64,000 nucleotides of DNA from Eopsaltria australis (Eukaryota; Chordata; Aves; Passeriformes; Petroicidae), in the NCBI GenBank assembly GCA_034509425.1, contig JAVTVJ010000130.1, forward strand, positions 4,333,501 to 4,397,500. Direction: 5' to 3'. The position numbers and the translations under genes are program-made. Below, one piece after another: positions 24,850-37,771 of this stretch; position 1 is the stretch's first letter; every line of letters begins with the position of its first letter. Under the pieces are notes generated by a model. It saw nothing but the letters and a program-made list of their open reading frames with translations. It was not told the DNA's origin and made no database searches.

Positions 24850-25280
24850 TTCCGCCGATTCGCCACGCTGCTGGTTTGGCTCCCGTTACTTATTTATTTA
24901 CTGCTATTACATTTCCCTGCAAACGGGTTTCTGTATGCAAGATTTAGGCTACAAGGTGTAGCGCAGATTTTTGGAGCTGAACCTTTCAGTGTAGAAAAAG
25001 GTGGTGGCAGCCCCATGGCTGCCAGATTGCTCGAGGGACTGCGAGAGAAGCTGCGAGCCCAGAGCTCGCCCTCTCTGCCGGCGACCAGCCGGCGCGAAAC
25101 TTTGCCCTGAAACAAACACCGCCGAGCCTCGCCACGCATCCGAGTGGGAAAACGAGTCAAACATCACAAAGGAATCTCTCTGATCTTCCTGAGACTTTCA
25201 TGGGGTGCAATTTTATCCCGGCCGTGCTCGGCCTGACCTCCAGTGCTGTTTGCTTTCTAAAAGGCAGCGATGGGCTCTGA
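24850..25280. promoter_or_regulatory. CpG-rich island inside the intron, possible internal promoter
   Basis: By eye about 27 CpGs in roughly 430 bases, concentrated at 24852-24870, 25030-25100 and 25118-25160, in an otherwise CpG-poor and AT-rich neighbourhood. An open frame of 101 codons (24805-25110, +) crosses it; its middle is hydrophobic (LLVWLPLLIYLLLL) and its end arginine/serine-rich, with no family I recognise and no obvious donor before the stop. I read the feature as a regulatory CpG island, perhaps the start of a non-coding transcript or another NFI first exon, rather than as a protein gene. Confidence 0.5.
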
Positions 25281-26989
25281 TATGGCTCTCATTTAGTACC
25301 AGGTTTCTGGCTTTGAACGGCGTTGATACAAGGCAGTCCCCAACGCACCAGCATCCCAAACCCTCCCGGCTCAGAACCCAACCTAGGCAGCCCAGAAGAA
25401 AGATAATGTTCTGATTTCTATCTCACAAAAACAAACACTCTTTTCAGGTAAAGCCACTCTCCAACAGAGTGTTGTATTCTTGGTCTTGTTCAGCACCTGC
25501 TGCTCCAACAGTTCTGGCTTTGGAAGCGCAGCTCTGCTTGGGATGGAGCAGTGAGGCACACATCTGGCACCTCGAAGCACAGACATTTCTTGCTTCGATC
25601 AGTTCAGTGTCAGAAGGACACACCACATGTAGGATTTCTGGTTCCCACTAAAGGAATCAAGAAACACAACCAAAACTGGTTTGCAATTTAATTTCTGAAA
25701 GGGGTGTATTCACCTTTGAAAACTTTTACATACAAGAGGGAAAGCCCTTCAACACAAGTGAAACATGATAATACTTTTAGCATTACAGTTCCTCCAGTAA
25801 CACAAATTGCACACATTCTCTCCTTTTGACTGTGCTTTTCTTTGACTTCTGCCTATTGAATAATCTACTTTTTAAATTACTGTATTTTATTTAGCAGGTT
25901 TAATCAACAACTGCGGTAACAAAAATTTGTATCTTCATTCACTAAGTTAATACTAAGTGTGTTTTGAGCCTCTGATGAGCACCTGCAGCCTCTGTGACCC
26001 AAAAGCTGCTGCTGTGGTTAATAGCAGCAATACCTTGATTCAGTACAATTTACTCCCCATTCTTCCCCACCACACAGCGTGGGGCACCTCGGGGACACTC
26101 TGGGTGTCTGCAGGCTGCAGCATCCTGTCTCCAGCTCCATCTGGGTTGTGGGCACACTGGTACTTTCCCAGGTGGTAAACTGCCAACTCCAGCAGTTTTA
26201 GCTTTTTATCACCTTAACAGGAACGTGCCACCCACAGCAATGTGGAATTACTGGATCTTTCCCCTCATTTTTCCCTTCTGCATAGAGGGCCTTGCCTGTT
26301 TTTCCCTTTCCAGCCTATACCAGGCTGGGGTTTTGTTTTGCTCTCCGGTGACATGATGACAAACTGCAAATGAATAATCAGAAGTACTTAGAATGAAAAT
26401 GGCAAAAATATTATTAGTTGCTGCCCCCCACCCCTACTCCCGCTCTGCTCTCCCATTTTCCCCTCCCTCCTCTTTTGACGGCAGTCAGAAAATGCAGATG
26501 CCAAGGCAGCGGAAGATATTTTTAAGCAGGAGCATCTGGCTCCTTGGCAGACTTCACAGGCAGTTGGTTTGGTTGTTTTGGAGTTGCCTCTGGGTCTGTC
26601 ACATGTTTTGGCATCTGACTGATTGTCTGGGCTGCCTCCTCTTATTGGACATATTTTTTGTTTGACTCACCTTTGATTCTGAATTGTCTCTTTATTTTCA
26701 TTTGCCAGTGAACAGCAACTTCAGCTGATTCTGGGCTTGTTTATGTAGAAATAGTCCCTGTCGTTCCCTGCCTGTGGCTCACGGGAGCCTCCTGCCTGCC
26801 CACTCTGTGCTACCAAAGGTGCTTCCTGCTGCTTCCTCAGGATTTGGGTCAGGCTCTCAGCACTCCCTGGGAAGGAAACTATTCCATGGGGAAGAGTTTT
26901 CCTGCATTCAAATATGCAGCCAAAAGCTGGACAGACACTGCTCCCAATACATGCTGTATCTCTGCATGTGGTTTTGATTTTTTAAAAAG

Positions 26990-27010
26990 AATATATATAT
27001 ATATATATAT
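26990..27010 (+). repeat. (AT)n microsatellite
   Basis: Ten uninterrupted AT units. Confidence 0.95.
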
Positions 27011-27404
27011 GTAAGATTATTTTACTGGGGAGAAGTTTTATTTTAAAACAGTGTAGTTTTTACTACTTTTGCAGAGTGTAAAAAACTATTTAAAATTACA
27101 TGTCTGTTCCTACCCTTTAAAGCTAGATGCTTAGCAGCATTTGCTTCTCTGTTTTCTCAGCATGGTAAATCACAGGCAAAGCTATTTTTTAACTCAAAAG
27201 AACTTTTTCCCCCTCAAACAGTCTGGAAGCCTGTCCCTGTGACCTGCCCCAGGCTGCGGAGCCAGCCCCGGGATTTTCTGAGTGCCAGGGCAGCGAGGCT
27301 GGCAGAAACAGGTGGGCTCACAGCAGGGAGCAGCAGCCCAAGCCCCACCACAAGTCCTGCTGGTATTTTTTTTAGGTGGTTAAACTAAATCTAATTAAAC
27401 CAGA

Positions 27405-27435
27405 GCATGTTTAAATGAGCTTCATTTAAACATGC
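27405..27435. repeat. Perfect inverted repeat, 14-bp arms, 3-base loop
   Basis: GCATGTTTAAATGA (27405-27418), loop GCT, then TCATTTAAACATGC (27422-27435). The arms are exact reverse complements and pairing stops at the next base on each side. It could form a hairpin in DNA or RNA or be a symmetric protein-binding site. Confidence 0.95.
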
Positions 27436-30400
27436 ACTTTGTATAGGTCCTCTACTAATAACAGCAGCTCTTGCTTTTATTATTAGTGCTATCACTTTTC
27501 TGTCTTTTCTGATACTCCCAGGGATAGAATGGATTATTTCTCAGAAGGATTTGGTTTATATTTCTAAAATGCTGGTTTGGATCTGTCCTCTGAACTAGTC
27601 CTTGCTGTGCTCAGGAGGCACCACAGAGACTCAGACACGAGATAGAAATCTGCGTTTTCAAGATAAAAAGAGACCCTATTCCATTAAGTGTTTTTCATTT
27701 AAGGAGCCTGCAAATAGAAGAGAGAAAAAATGCTGGTTTCTAAATGCATTTGTAGTGTTTTGAAGGCAACCTTGTCAAAGATTGTTTTTCACTGATCTGA
27801 CGTAAAGAAGGCATCATGTAACTTATATGTTGCTTGGATTTTTTTCTTAATTGGACCAAATTGAATTAAACTTTTTCAGGGAAAAACATAATATGACATC
27901 TTAAAACAAAAGCCCCCAGTATGTGATTTTCATTGGAGTTAAAGTATTGCCTTGTCTTTCACTGGCCTTGTCATTCAGGTGCATGTTTGGGAGGTCAGTC
28001 TATATTATCACTGTAGATAGCACGGAAGTCAGAGACCAGGGAACTGGCACATATGGACTAAAGCTATTTATTCCCAGAACAGGACGTTTTGGGCAGCTAA
28101 GACCCATCCTTGTCTCTCTCCTACCTGTACACAGTAGGGACCTACGGAGTAAAGCTCCTGGAACTTGGAGGTCACAAACACAGAGAAAGAGGACTAAAAA
28201 TATTTTAAAATCTGAGAGAAATTGTATCTGCAGTTAATTTTTTTGTGTGTGTGGAAAGGAAAAAATTATTTGCAAGGAAATTTTAATTCCTAAACCAGTG
28301 AGTGAAGGAACAGGCAGAAAAAACCCACAGGTGTGAATGCAGACACTTGCATGCACACATTCCTTACACAAAATTACTTTTACCATCTGATCATGAGACT
28401 TGGCTTGACTGATTCCAGGCAAAAAACAGACCCCAGATCTGTACAGGAATATTAGTAAACATTTGCACTGAACACAGTGTCATGTACAAATTAAAGTGAG
28501 TTGCCAGCTCTGTGTTTGCAGAAGGAAGCCTGTGAGTACAGCAAAGGCCTAAGTTCTGAAATCTGAAAAAGAAAATTGCTATAAAACTAGCAAAGCCCCC
28601 AGTCTACACTGTGTTTTAAAAGTCATCTTGGTATTCTCGGGAATGTGCATCATAAATTTTGAATAGATGGGATTAGCAATATCATGAAGGGGAATCCCAA
28701 AGGAACTATCTCCAACAAGGAAGGAATCTTGTAAAAGACATTCACAATAAATCCTTTCATAGGCTTTGGCACTTGGATGTGACTCTGTGGATTCCCTGTT
28801 AGGTTTCCCTATGAGAAAAAAACCACAGATCCTTTTGGGCTTTCGATTCTGTGAGTTGGTTTTGTGATCTGAAAGCACCATATGGGTGCTTTCACCTTTG
28901 TTTTTCGGCACCTGCAGCACTTGGCAGATCCATGGCAAAGCAGAAGCAGCAGCACAAAACAGGATATTATTGGGAGAGGGAGATGCAATTCTGAACTCTC
29001 TGTCCTCTTGGGGAAAGCAAATAGCAGAAAGCAGCTACAGCACTGTGCCAAAATGGTCCTGGGGGACAATGTGGTTACAATAACTGATTTTGAGAATAGC
29101 CTTGTTCCTGCTACTCCAAGTCTGTGCAGCCTCGTCCAACGGGAGACTCAATTTTCAAGGGCACAGCTCTAGGAGCACGAGATTGCAATCTCTGAATGAG
29201 AGTTACAGGCTTTGCATGGCAAAAAGCAGGGGAGCCTTTCTATCCTGCCCACGAGGGGTTCACAGACTTATAGGAAAGTCTTCAGGAGCACAGTAATACT
29301 CCTTAAAACCCCTTGGATCTGTAAATACTGAGGACAGTGTTCCCCTTCTAAGGAAACAGAGACATCTTCAGCACTTCTGGCTTCGTGTCTTGATTTCTGG
29401 CAAGTCAGGTCAACACGCATTCGCCACCAAGGGTAACTGACTGTACTTCTCTTCCTATTGTAAAAAAAAAAAATCCTCATTCAAAGTCAAGTCCAGATGC
29501 TACCCATGTAGCTGCATTTTTAGGCTTTCAGGAACCCTAAAACAAATCCATGTGTCTTACTGTGTCCTTTTCTGTCATCTCCATTGCCACAATGGGCTTT
29601 GCACCTCTACAGGACTTAATGAAGGAAGGTTTCAAAAATATTGGGAAAAACAATAAAGTGGGGTCATTCCACTTGGCAGGGAATGGCAGTCTTCAGTTTA
29701 GCAGTAGAGAAAAAGGGGTTAATTTATTCTATGAATATTGAACATTGTCTCATACAAGGCCAAGAGTCACTCCATCACCACATCAACCCTGCTGTAAACT
29801 CTGCAAATACATTGTAAAAAATGAAAGATGAGCTTGACTTCTCTTCCTGCTTTACCAAGATCCTTCATGTCATGAACTTCAGTGATTTGAGAAAGGTGGT
29901 TCTGTTGTCTTTGTAGCTGAACTAGGAATGAAATTCATCTGGTTTCTCTCAACTGAAATGAGTAGCAAGGGAAAATATAAAGCGGTTCAGAAATCATTTT
30001 TCATCAGGACACAAAGATCTGGCTAAGGTCAGAGCTAAGACTGAATATTATCCCTTAAATCCCCTAGAAGCTGTGGGTGGTTACACTGGTGTCACCAAGA
30101 GGCCCTGAGCATCTTGCTACTGCAAGATCTGTAAACCTTTTTTTCACTTCAAATTGAAAGGTGCTGCTGTTCCCAATCAGACGTCCAAAAACAGGGACGT
30201 GGCTTGGCCACTGTTGAGATGGATTTAGTCTCCCAGAAAAGTTGTTTTCTCTGTTGCCATCTGACACAGGTGGAGCTTGTGCCAACGTAGCGAGCGCAAA
30301 TTACAGCCAACGTGATGCAGAATATCTTGTGCACGGACCTGTGTAGCTGTGTAATTGCTTGGCATGTCTTTGGCCCTTCACTTGTCCCAAGTGATAGGTG

Positions 30401-30697
30401 TGTGAATGGGTTTATAAGAATAATAATTCCCAAACTTACAGCCAACTCTTTTCCTCTCTCCGTTACCCTGCTGCAAAAGATTTCACAGCCGTTTGTGTTG
30501 GTTGCAGAAGCCCGTGGAAGACATGAATTTAATCAGAACTTTGGCTGTCACTCTGCTCCTAGCAGAGATTTTTTGGAGCTGTGTTTTTATGTTCAGAGCA
30601 ATATAGTTTTCCTCATTTAAAATGATCCAAGAGTCATGACCCATGACAGCGAGAAAACAATGGTTTAAGATCCAGATCATCTGGAACCTAAACCAAC

Positions 30698-30752
30698 CCA
30701 TGGAAACAAATCCATGGAAACAAATCCATGGAAAAAAAAAAAAAAAAAAAAA
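30698..30752 (+). repeat. 14-bp tandem repeat running into a 21-base A-run
   Basis: CCATGGAAACAAAT occurs twice (30698-30711, 30712-30725), then a third partial copy (CCATGGAAA) at 30726 merges into an uninterrupted A-run at 30732-30752. No coding sequence or transposon tail was recognised upstream. Confidence 0.9.
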
Positions 30753-31255
30753 GAGAGGGAAACAAAATTAAAAATATTAAAATCACATCTGGACCAGGAA
30801 TAATTGTCCTCTCAAGGTCCACACAGAAATGTGTGAAATTGAAAGGGCAAACTATGGTGTAAATTTCGCTTACCTGTTATGGTGCTGAGATCAGTGGTAC
30901 ACTGAGGTATGGAAATGAATCCTGGGATTCATTGCAGAGCATAGTGAGGAATATTAGGTCTTCACACCTGAAGTTTAAGTAAATGTTCAAACATGACTCA
31001 GGAACACAAAAGAAAGTTTAACTGTAAAATCTGAGAATGAGAATGCTCTCCTGATGCACTGTGTGCTCATCACCAGAGCATCAATCACTTTTCCTCTGCC
31101 TTCTTCAGGACATAAGTAATATTTTCCTTTCCCAGTCAGTGTTTTTACTGGGGATTTGTAGCTCAGCATCCTCCCCAATTACTGGGAGCCCCTCATAGCA
31201 AGAGGGAAGTGCTGTGCTCCCTTTGTGCTTGCTCTGGGACAAGACTCAACTCAAG

Positions 31256-31282
31256 CAAGATGTGAGCTAAAGTCACATCTTG
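31256..31282. repeat. Perfect inverted repeat, 10-bp arms, 7-base loop
   Basis: CAAGATGTGA (31256-31265) and TCACATCTTG (31273-31282) pair exactly around GCTAAAG. Further out, AGACT at 31242-31246 can pair with AGTCT at 31292-31296 across an 8-by-8 internal loop. That makes a longer imperfect hairpin possible in RNA. Confidence 0.9.
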
Positions 31283-32519
31283 TAGTCTGCAAGTCTAAAC
31301 ATTGCTCTGTGGGTTTGGGTTTGTGGGTTTGTGTCTGAGCTATGAACTTTACATCACTTAAGGGTAGATTCTCCCTGTGGTTTAGTACAAACAGCCAAGG
31401 GTTGAATTCATACTGTGTTCTCGCAGGTGAAACTTCACTGACTTGTGCCAAGCAATATATTCTGCTTGTTCCCAGTTTACACATTAAATCTATGGGGTAG
31501 AATTGGGCAAAAAGTAGGAAATCTCCTATTACTTATGTAGGGTGAGAAATAACATTCGGTGGGTGGATACAGTTTCTTGAGGAAATGAGCTGTCTCTGCT
31601 TTGAAGGAACATTTCAATAGGAGGGAATAGTTTGAAGCATTAACTGAAGTAGAAAAATTCACTTCCTTCTTTATTCCAGAAAATACCAGTGATATTCCCC
31701 AGACAGGACAAGAATATATTATCATTGAGCTGAAATCCTTTGCACACATAGATTTTGACCTCGCAGGACAGGAGAATTTGCAGTGAATCATTTGTTCACA
31801 GAGATGGGAGAAAATAATTGAGGGTTTATTTCTGGGTGGAGAAAGTGCTTTGTAAACAACCAAGATGTGTGTTTTGAAAGATGAAAATGAGAATGAGCAG
31901 GAAATTGTGACTGTTGAGATATCATAGTGTAATTTATAAACAATGCTTCTATTGTAGATTGTTATGGTTTAATATGAGAAAATACATTCATTCTAGAATT
32001 TTGTGATGTTTCAGCGCACACAGACCCTTCCCAGCACCACTAAATGCAGGGAGTATTCCTAATTTTGTATTTCTACAGCACTGATCCCAGTAGGTTCCTG
32101 GTCCATTCCTCCGGCTTCTAAATGCAATTGCAGGAAATAAAAGCAACATCCCTGAATTTCAAGAAGAGTTGCAGAAGTATTTCCTCTTCCTGAGGAAAGA
32201 ATTGGACTTGTTTGAATTTAAAGAACCAAATTTGTATTTCTAGAAAGCAAACCAAGTGAAAATGACAGTCTGCTTGTGGCGAACCCCATTGCACTTGCAA
32301 GATTGCAGGTAGTTAATTTTTGGCATAAAGTGAAATACACTGTTGGTGTGCTAATGTTCCACATAGAAAGCATAAAAAAATGAATGCGTGGGCACTAGAG
32401 AGGTAGTTAGAAACCTCTTCAATAAATACCTTCCTTGGGAATTTATGGTGAAAATAAAAAGAGGGCAAACTGGGGAGACTGTGATTTTTTTACGTCAGCT
32501 CTGGTTCATGTGAGTTTGA

Positions 32520-32640
32520 TTCTTGCCTTTCACAGCGACTTTAGGGTATTCATTTAGTGGTTTGCTCCTCATTTTCCCCACATTTCAAATAGCAGAGATA
32601 ATACACCATTGCTCTGTAAGGATCCTGGGGAGGTAAAACT
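32520..32640 (+). mobile_element. Possible MIR-like SINE relic
   Basis: The stretch with CTCCTCATTTTCCCCACATT followed by AGAGATAATACACCATTG and GTAAGGATCC resembles, from memory, the 3' half of MIR-type elements (cctcattttccccatctgtaaaatggggataata...). Diverged and without clear ends. Confidence 0.3.
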
Positions 32641-34974
32641 CAGGGCAGAGCAGCAGATAAATACAGTGGCGGGGCAGGTCACCTCTGGCTGGTGTGCACT
32701 GAGGTATGTCACACCAAAATGCAAGTGGGGTGGGTTTCAAGCTGCAAATTTGTATAATTGAGTTAAACTAAGACTGGCAATAAATTATATAGATGCTGTG
32801 CAATGTCTTGGTGAAATCAGCTGAAAATGTAGCTCAACAGTTGGAATAGAAAGTTGAGTTTTCACATTTTCTTTGCATGAAGGCAGCTACAAAGGGCTTA
32901 GATACCAGTCAGACAAGACTGAAAAGATTGTCCTTTGTAATGGACTGTCCTAAAATCATGTTATCCTGTAACAGGATTATCCATGGGAAGATAGAGAATT
33001 GATACCTTCATCCTATAAAATGATGGTCTTAAAATAATCTCCTCTTGCTAACCTGCTAGTCAGCTTTAGGGCAAAGAAGTGACGACTCAGCTGTTTCACA
33101 AATTTCTGTAGGTTTATAGGAGGAAGCACAGGCAAGACCTGGTGTGGAGAGACATAACACACCTTTGTCATGCTAGAACATTTCCAAGCTCCTCCTGTAA
33201 AAATCTGTTCTCCTTTAAAGGCACAAGAGCCTGGCAGCCCAGCCCTCCCAGTGCTATGGAAGTGGCTGTGTCACTCCAGCTATGCTGTGCCTGCAGTCTG
33301 TGCTCTGGTGATTGATGGATCCTCCAGATCCATCGTGACCTTGCAATTCCTATCAATGGGCATCCCGTCGGGAACCCCAGGGCTTCTGTCACACTGACAC
33401 CCTCACAAGCCCATCACAAGTTTCATGTTGCAAGTGCTTTCCTTTGAAGCTGCAGCTCCTTTATTTAGCCTGCCCTGAGTGGAGTTGTTTTGTCCACCTT
33501 TGGTGTTGCATCAGCAAATGAGTAGCTCTGTGCTCTCAGTTGTTACCACACCACAAAGCAATGGAACAACAGGGCTTTGCCAATCAGCAAATCAGTATTT
33601 CTGATCTCTCTTATCTCTTGTTGTTTTACTTCTGACCTTGGTTATTACAAGTTTATCTAAAAGACTCCCAGCTCTCTTCAGCATTGTGGTTTAGGGAAGC
33701 AGAAGATTCACTCACAGTTTCTTATCTGAACTCTGGACACAGGACAGCATGTCTTGATGCAGTAAGTGCAGAGCACTCCATGCCATGGAGAGTTCAGGAC
33801 AGAGCAGAGCAAACGTGAGCTGGTGTTCTAAGAACAGGCTGAGAATTAGGGTTTTAAAGCAGGTTATGCCACGAAAAACCATGAAGAGAAGGCAAAATTC
33901 AGGTGGGGCAAGTATGGACAGAGAAATATAAATTATTTCTGGCTAGGCTAGCTGGGGTCCTGATCTCCTACACAGACACCAGACTTCCAAGGACACCTTG
34001 CCAGTGACCTCAGAGCGTTTCCATCACATGCCCCAGTCACTGTCCCAGCCTCGCTGCTCTCCTCCACTGGCAGCAATCCAGGTGAAACTGTTCATTCTTC
34101 CCTCTCACCACTGATAAATGCAGAGAAGCATTTTATTTCATTTTTGAATGGTTTCAGCACAGGGAATGGTATCAATAAAACAATAAAGCTCCTACCAGAT
34201 ATGACATAATGATTCTTGGAGGTCACATCATTCCCTTCCTAGATAGCAGAGCTGTTCTGGGGCTGTCAGCCCATTAGTCTGATAGGATTGTCATGATAAC
34301 CAGAAAAATGCAGTCAGGCCAAGCTCAGAGAAAAATTCTTTTCTCTTGCAAAAGCAAAGCTTTCAATTTCTATGTGCTCTGAGATGCAAGAGGAGGTGAC
34401 TGAAGCCAACGAGGTTTCTACAAATAGAAATCTTTATCATTGTAAATCAACTTGGTGAGTAGCAATCGACTTCTTTGTCTCTAGAGACATCTAATAAAGT
34501 ACCCTGCAGCCTTTTTGTCATCCATTAGTCACCAGATATTGGACATTCCATTTTAAAAGCACCATTTCTTCTTTTAAATATATAGCCTATGAAAGATCTA
34601 TATTTTACCTCTTTCTGGATGGACAAGTTAAAAGGATATTCTCACCTCCCACTCTGGATTGAAACTGCTAAGAAAGTCCTGTTGTAGATGAAGAAAATGT
34701 AAGTGCATATTTAGCAAGGGATTTGCTTACCTTTTTTTTTGATAGTAAGTTGTGCATCTCCAGCCTGCTCTGGAGGCCAGAGCATCCTCCAGTAGAGTTG
34801 CTGAAATCCAGTCTGGCCAAGGTTTTAGGGAGAAAAGGCATTATAGAAAATAGGGAAAACTCTTGTTATCCTTTGCATAGTATTTAACAAAATCTATAAA
34901 CTAAAATATAGAACAAATTAATCAGCTGCTCAAGTTTATTAGTGTGCATATCTTGAGAAGTAAGGATGTTCTCT

Positions 34975-35215
34975 TCATAGAATCATAGAATTATTTAGGT
35001 TAGAAGGCACTTTTAAGGCCCATTCAGTCCCACGCCCTGCCATGGGCAGGGACACCTTCCACTATCCCAGGTTGCTCCAAGCCCTGTCCAACCTGGCTTT
35101 GAACACTTCCAGGGATGGGGCAGCCACAGTTTTTCTGGACAACCTGTGCCAGGGCCTCACAACCCTCACAGTAAAAAAATTCTCCCTACTTTTTCTATAT
35201 TTCTTCTTCCTGCTT
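34975..35215 (-). mobile_element. CR1 non-LTR retrotransposon, 3'-end fragment
   Basis: Starts with TCATAGAATCATAGAATTA, the reverse complement of the CR1 3' tail, so the element reads on the - strand. It continues with the well-known CR1 3' region (in + orientation: GGGACACCTTCCACTATCCC, GGTTGCTCCAAGCCCTGTCC, GATGGGGCAGCCACAG). 5'-truncated as most CR1 copies are. The inner boundary is blurred by divergence and may reach about 35300. Confidence 0.9.
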
Positions 35216-37771
35216 TTAGCTAATTTGCCACCAACCTCTGGTTCTGCTCATGCTGCAAGTCCTCTCTGTAACAGACTTCAGTCCTCAAGGGCAGGAACTG
35301 CTGGAGGTTGAACATGCCACTAATCTGAGATTTGGCACAAAATAAAACATAGTCCAAGTCTTCACCGAGACACAGCAAAGCTTGACAGTTCAAGCCCTAG
35401 AAAGACCAAAAATGCCATATAACAAATATGAAGGGCATATCTTTAGTTGCTTCTGTTTAGTCTCCTAATTTTCTGGTCAATGTCATGATGTTTGTGGGGT
35501 CTGGTGCATGATTTTGACATTGATGATGCCACTGTTCTCACCACAGGGTGCTGCTCAAATGGGAACTGTACTGTAGGACATCTTGTATCACTGTGTAACT
35601 GGACCCCAGTTTCCCTGGGAAATTTTCCATTTTTAGCTGTTCCCTTGGCAGGCTGATGACACCAGCATTTTCCTTCTGGGCCAACGTCTTTCCGAATCCT
35701 TACTCTGCATCCCAGAGTAAGACTTCACAGCTCTGCTTCCATGGTGAGGCAGGTGAAGACCTTGCTGACACTTTGCAATCAGGGAAATGTGGGTTTGGCT
35801 GCAGTTTCTAATTTTGTAAAACAATGAACATAGACAGGACTCGAGTAAATGGCTGAGCAATGAGGAATGCCGCAGTTGATATCTGCACTTTTCAGTAAAT
35901 CACTTGATACTCACTGTGACAGAGCTCCATTTCTCTGGAGTGCTTTATTGCATGTCTTTTATTGGCTTTTTGAGTTCAGATTCTGTGACTGGTATATTAA
36001 TTTTATTTTTTTATTATATTTCCTCCTTTTATATTCTGCAATTACATTAACTCAGCCTTTCCTAATCAATAATTGCTGCAAACAATTTGCCTTTCAGTGC
36101 ACATACAAGATCTGTAATAATAGACTTCAAGTCTTTATAGTTTCTTTACTGGTGCTAAATTTATCATTATTCTTGTTAGCATAGAAAAAAGGATAAGTAA
36201 ATGACCTGCTGCAGTGGCAGGTAACAGACCCAGCATCCACTTCTTGCAAAAAAAGTACTCTAGAATGAAAAACAAAACCAGCAAAACCAATATTTTTTTC
36301 TCAAGAAATTTGTAGCAGGGCTGTAATTACCAGCATAAATTCTCAGTGGTAGCTCTGTTTAACTTCATGAGCATATTGCTGGTTCCTCAGCCCCTTTCAG
36401 TGGTGGATGAGGTCAAATGGAATTATCATAATGGTCCTTTCTGGCCTTGGAAACCAAAGCCAGTGCTAGAAGGGTTTGACTGTCTCCAGTCCTGACTGGA
36501 ACATGCAGAGGAAGGCGAGTGTGGTAACCTCTGTCCTGCTACTCCCTCCCTCCCCTCTGCTCCTCTAGTCTTCGGTTAAGTCAGGATTAAGTAGAGGATC
36601 CCAGTGGTGCCTCCCTCTTCCAGCAAAACAGCTGGGATGAGACAGAGCCCTGGGCAGAGGTGGCTGGGAATGGCCACAAGACCCTGCAGCACCAGCATGA
36701 TGCCAGGGAACCAGAGCCCCATGGGGAGCTGGGGGGAAGGCACTCAGCACTGGGGCAGCTGGCACGTTGGATCCTGCCCCATGGGCTGTGCAGGGACAGG
36801 GCACGGCAAGGAATGCTCGGCTTCTACTCCCTGGGGGGAAGAAAGATTGTTCATATTATTTTCTCTAGACTTCAGGCTAAATCTTACTCATTTTATTTAC
36901 AGAAGCTGTTTCAAGCCATTGACTAGGGCAACAGTACTCATATGGGTAAAGGAAAGAAGAATTTGGCCTTGTGACAACTTTAAAGTCCTAGGATTTATGT
37001 TCCTTACATCCCTCAGATATATTTGCAAATGTTGATGCATACTCCTAGATTTTCACTCATAAAAATGCTGCTTGTGTTTTGGAGTTTCTTAGAAAAATAT
37101 TTTTAAATCACTTTCCACCCTTAAGGGCCATTTGAAATTCACACTCCCAAGGCTGTAAAACAACACTCCAGGTTTGGTTTTAACAGGGAAAAAGGGAGGA
37201 AACTGGGGTTTAGTACACTGCTCTCAGAACAGTAGGTGATTCTGAAGACAGCTTTGGTATCAGCTTTGAATATCCCGTCTTGTACACGTCCAATGAAGAC
37301 CAACATATTTCATTTTTTGCTTTGGCTTTCCAACATTTAATTTTATTAGCTGGGGGAAAAAAAAAGTGGACATGAACTTTTAATGGGAGTGTATGAGAAC
37401 TGACACATCAGGAGCAATTACAAATACAAGCTGTGTAATGTAAATCTACAGGCACTCTTTACAAACCAGAGGCTTTGGCTCTGTGCATTTTAATGTGCTC
37501 AAACATTCTTGTTGGTCAGTATAAAATAAAATACTTTGTCTTCAGTGTGATGTGTACCTAGGAAAGATTTTTTAATGTGACTCTTCGACTAGGGATTGAA
37601 CCCAGCACCTCCCTCTCTGAAACCAAAATTTTCAGTTTGAGTTTTGTAGCTGCTGCCTTGTCCTATGGAGGTCCCCACTCCAAGGTGAGTGCTTCGTCAC
37701 CCAGGGTTCCAGCAGGAACACAGCTCTGCTGCTCCAGCATGGGTTGCCCTGGGAAGGAGGAGATCAGTCCA
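35216..37771. other. First-intron DNA between two CR1 copies, no exon recognised
   Basis: Ordinary unique sequence with a GC-rich stretch near 36560-36840 and an old CR1-like fragment near 36400-36460. The 143-codon frame at 36604-37035 (+) has no recognisable domain and overlaps an antisense frame. Confidence 0.5.
36400..36460 (+). mobile_element. Possible old CR1-type 3' end
   Basis: GGTCAAATGGAATTATCATA followed by ATGGTCCTTTCTGGCCTTGG resembles the 3' end of old amniote CR1 families, which from memory read like gatcataatggtcccttctggccttaaaa. Short and diverged. Confidence 0.4.

Larger units (their letters stand above)
25281..34974. other. First-intron DNA, no exon recognised
   Basis: Unique sequence with a locally GC-rich stretch (about 27225-27360), an (AT)n run, two clean hairpins (27405-27435 and 31256-31282), an A-rich tandem duplication (30698-30752) and a possible MIR-like relic near 32520-32640. 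No protein family was recognised in the open frames, which are at most 128 codons and mutually overlapping. Confidence 0.55.

Noticed and set aside
24805..25110. 101-codon frame with a hydrophobic core across the CpG island
   Set aside because: No family recognised. It starts in AT-rich DNA outside the island and ends without a donor site, so composition is a sufficient explanation.
30732..30752. A-run that could be the tail of a processed pseudogene
   Set aside because: The sequence upstream is a 14-bp tandem repeat and shows no coding remnant or polyadenylation signal at the right distance.
35042..35311. 89-codon frame (+)
   Set aside because: Lies within the 3' end of a CR1 element, read in the antisense direction.
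36604..37035. 143-codon frame in a GC-rich patch
   Set aside because: Length is explained by locally low stop-codon density; composition is not protein-like and no splice sites frame it.
37560..37650. tRNA-like arms on the - strand (a T-arm-like CTGGG-TTCAATC-CCTAG and a 6-bp stem with a 7-base loop)
   Set aside because: No matching D-arm or 7-bp acceptor stem could be laid out, and the spacing between arms is too long. At most a remnant of a tRNA-derived sequence.
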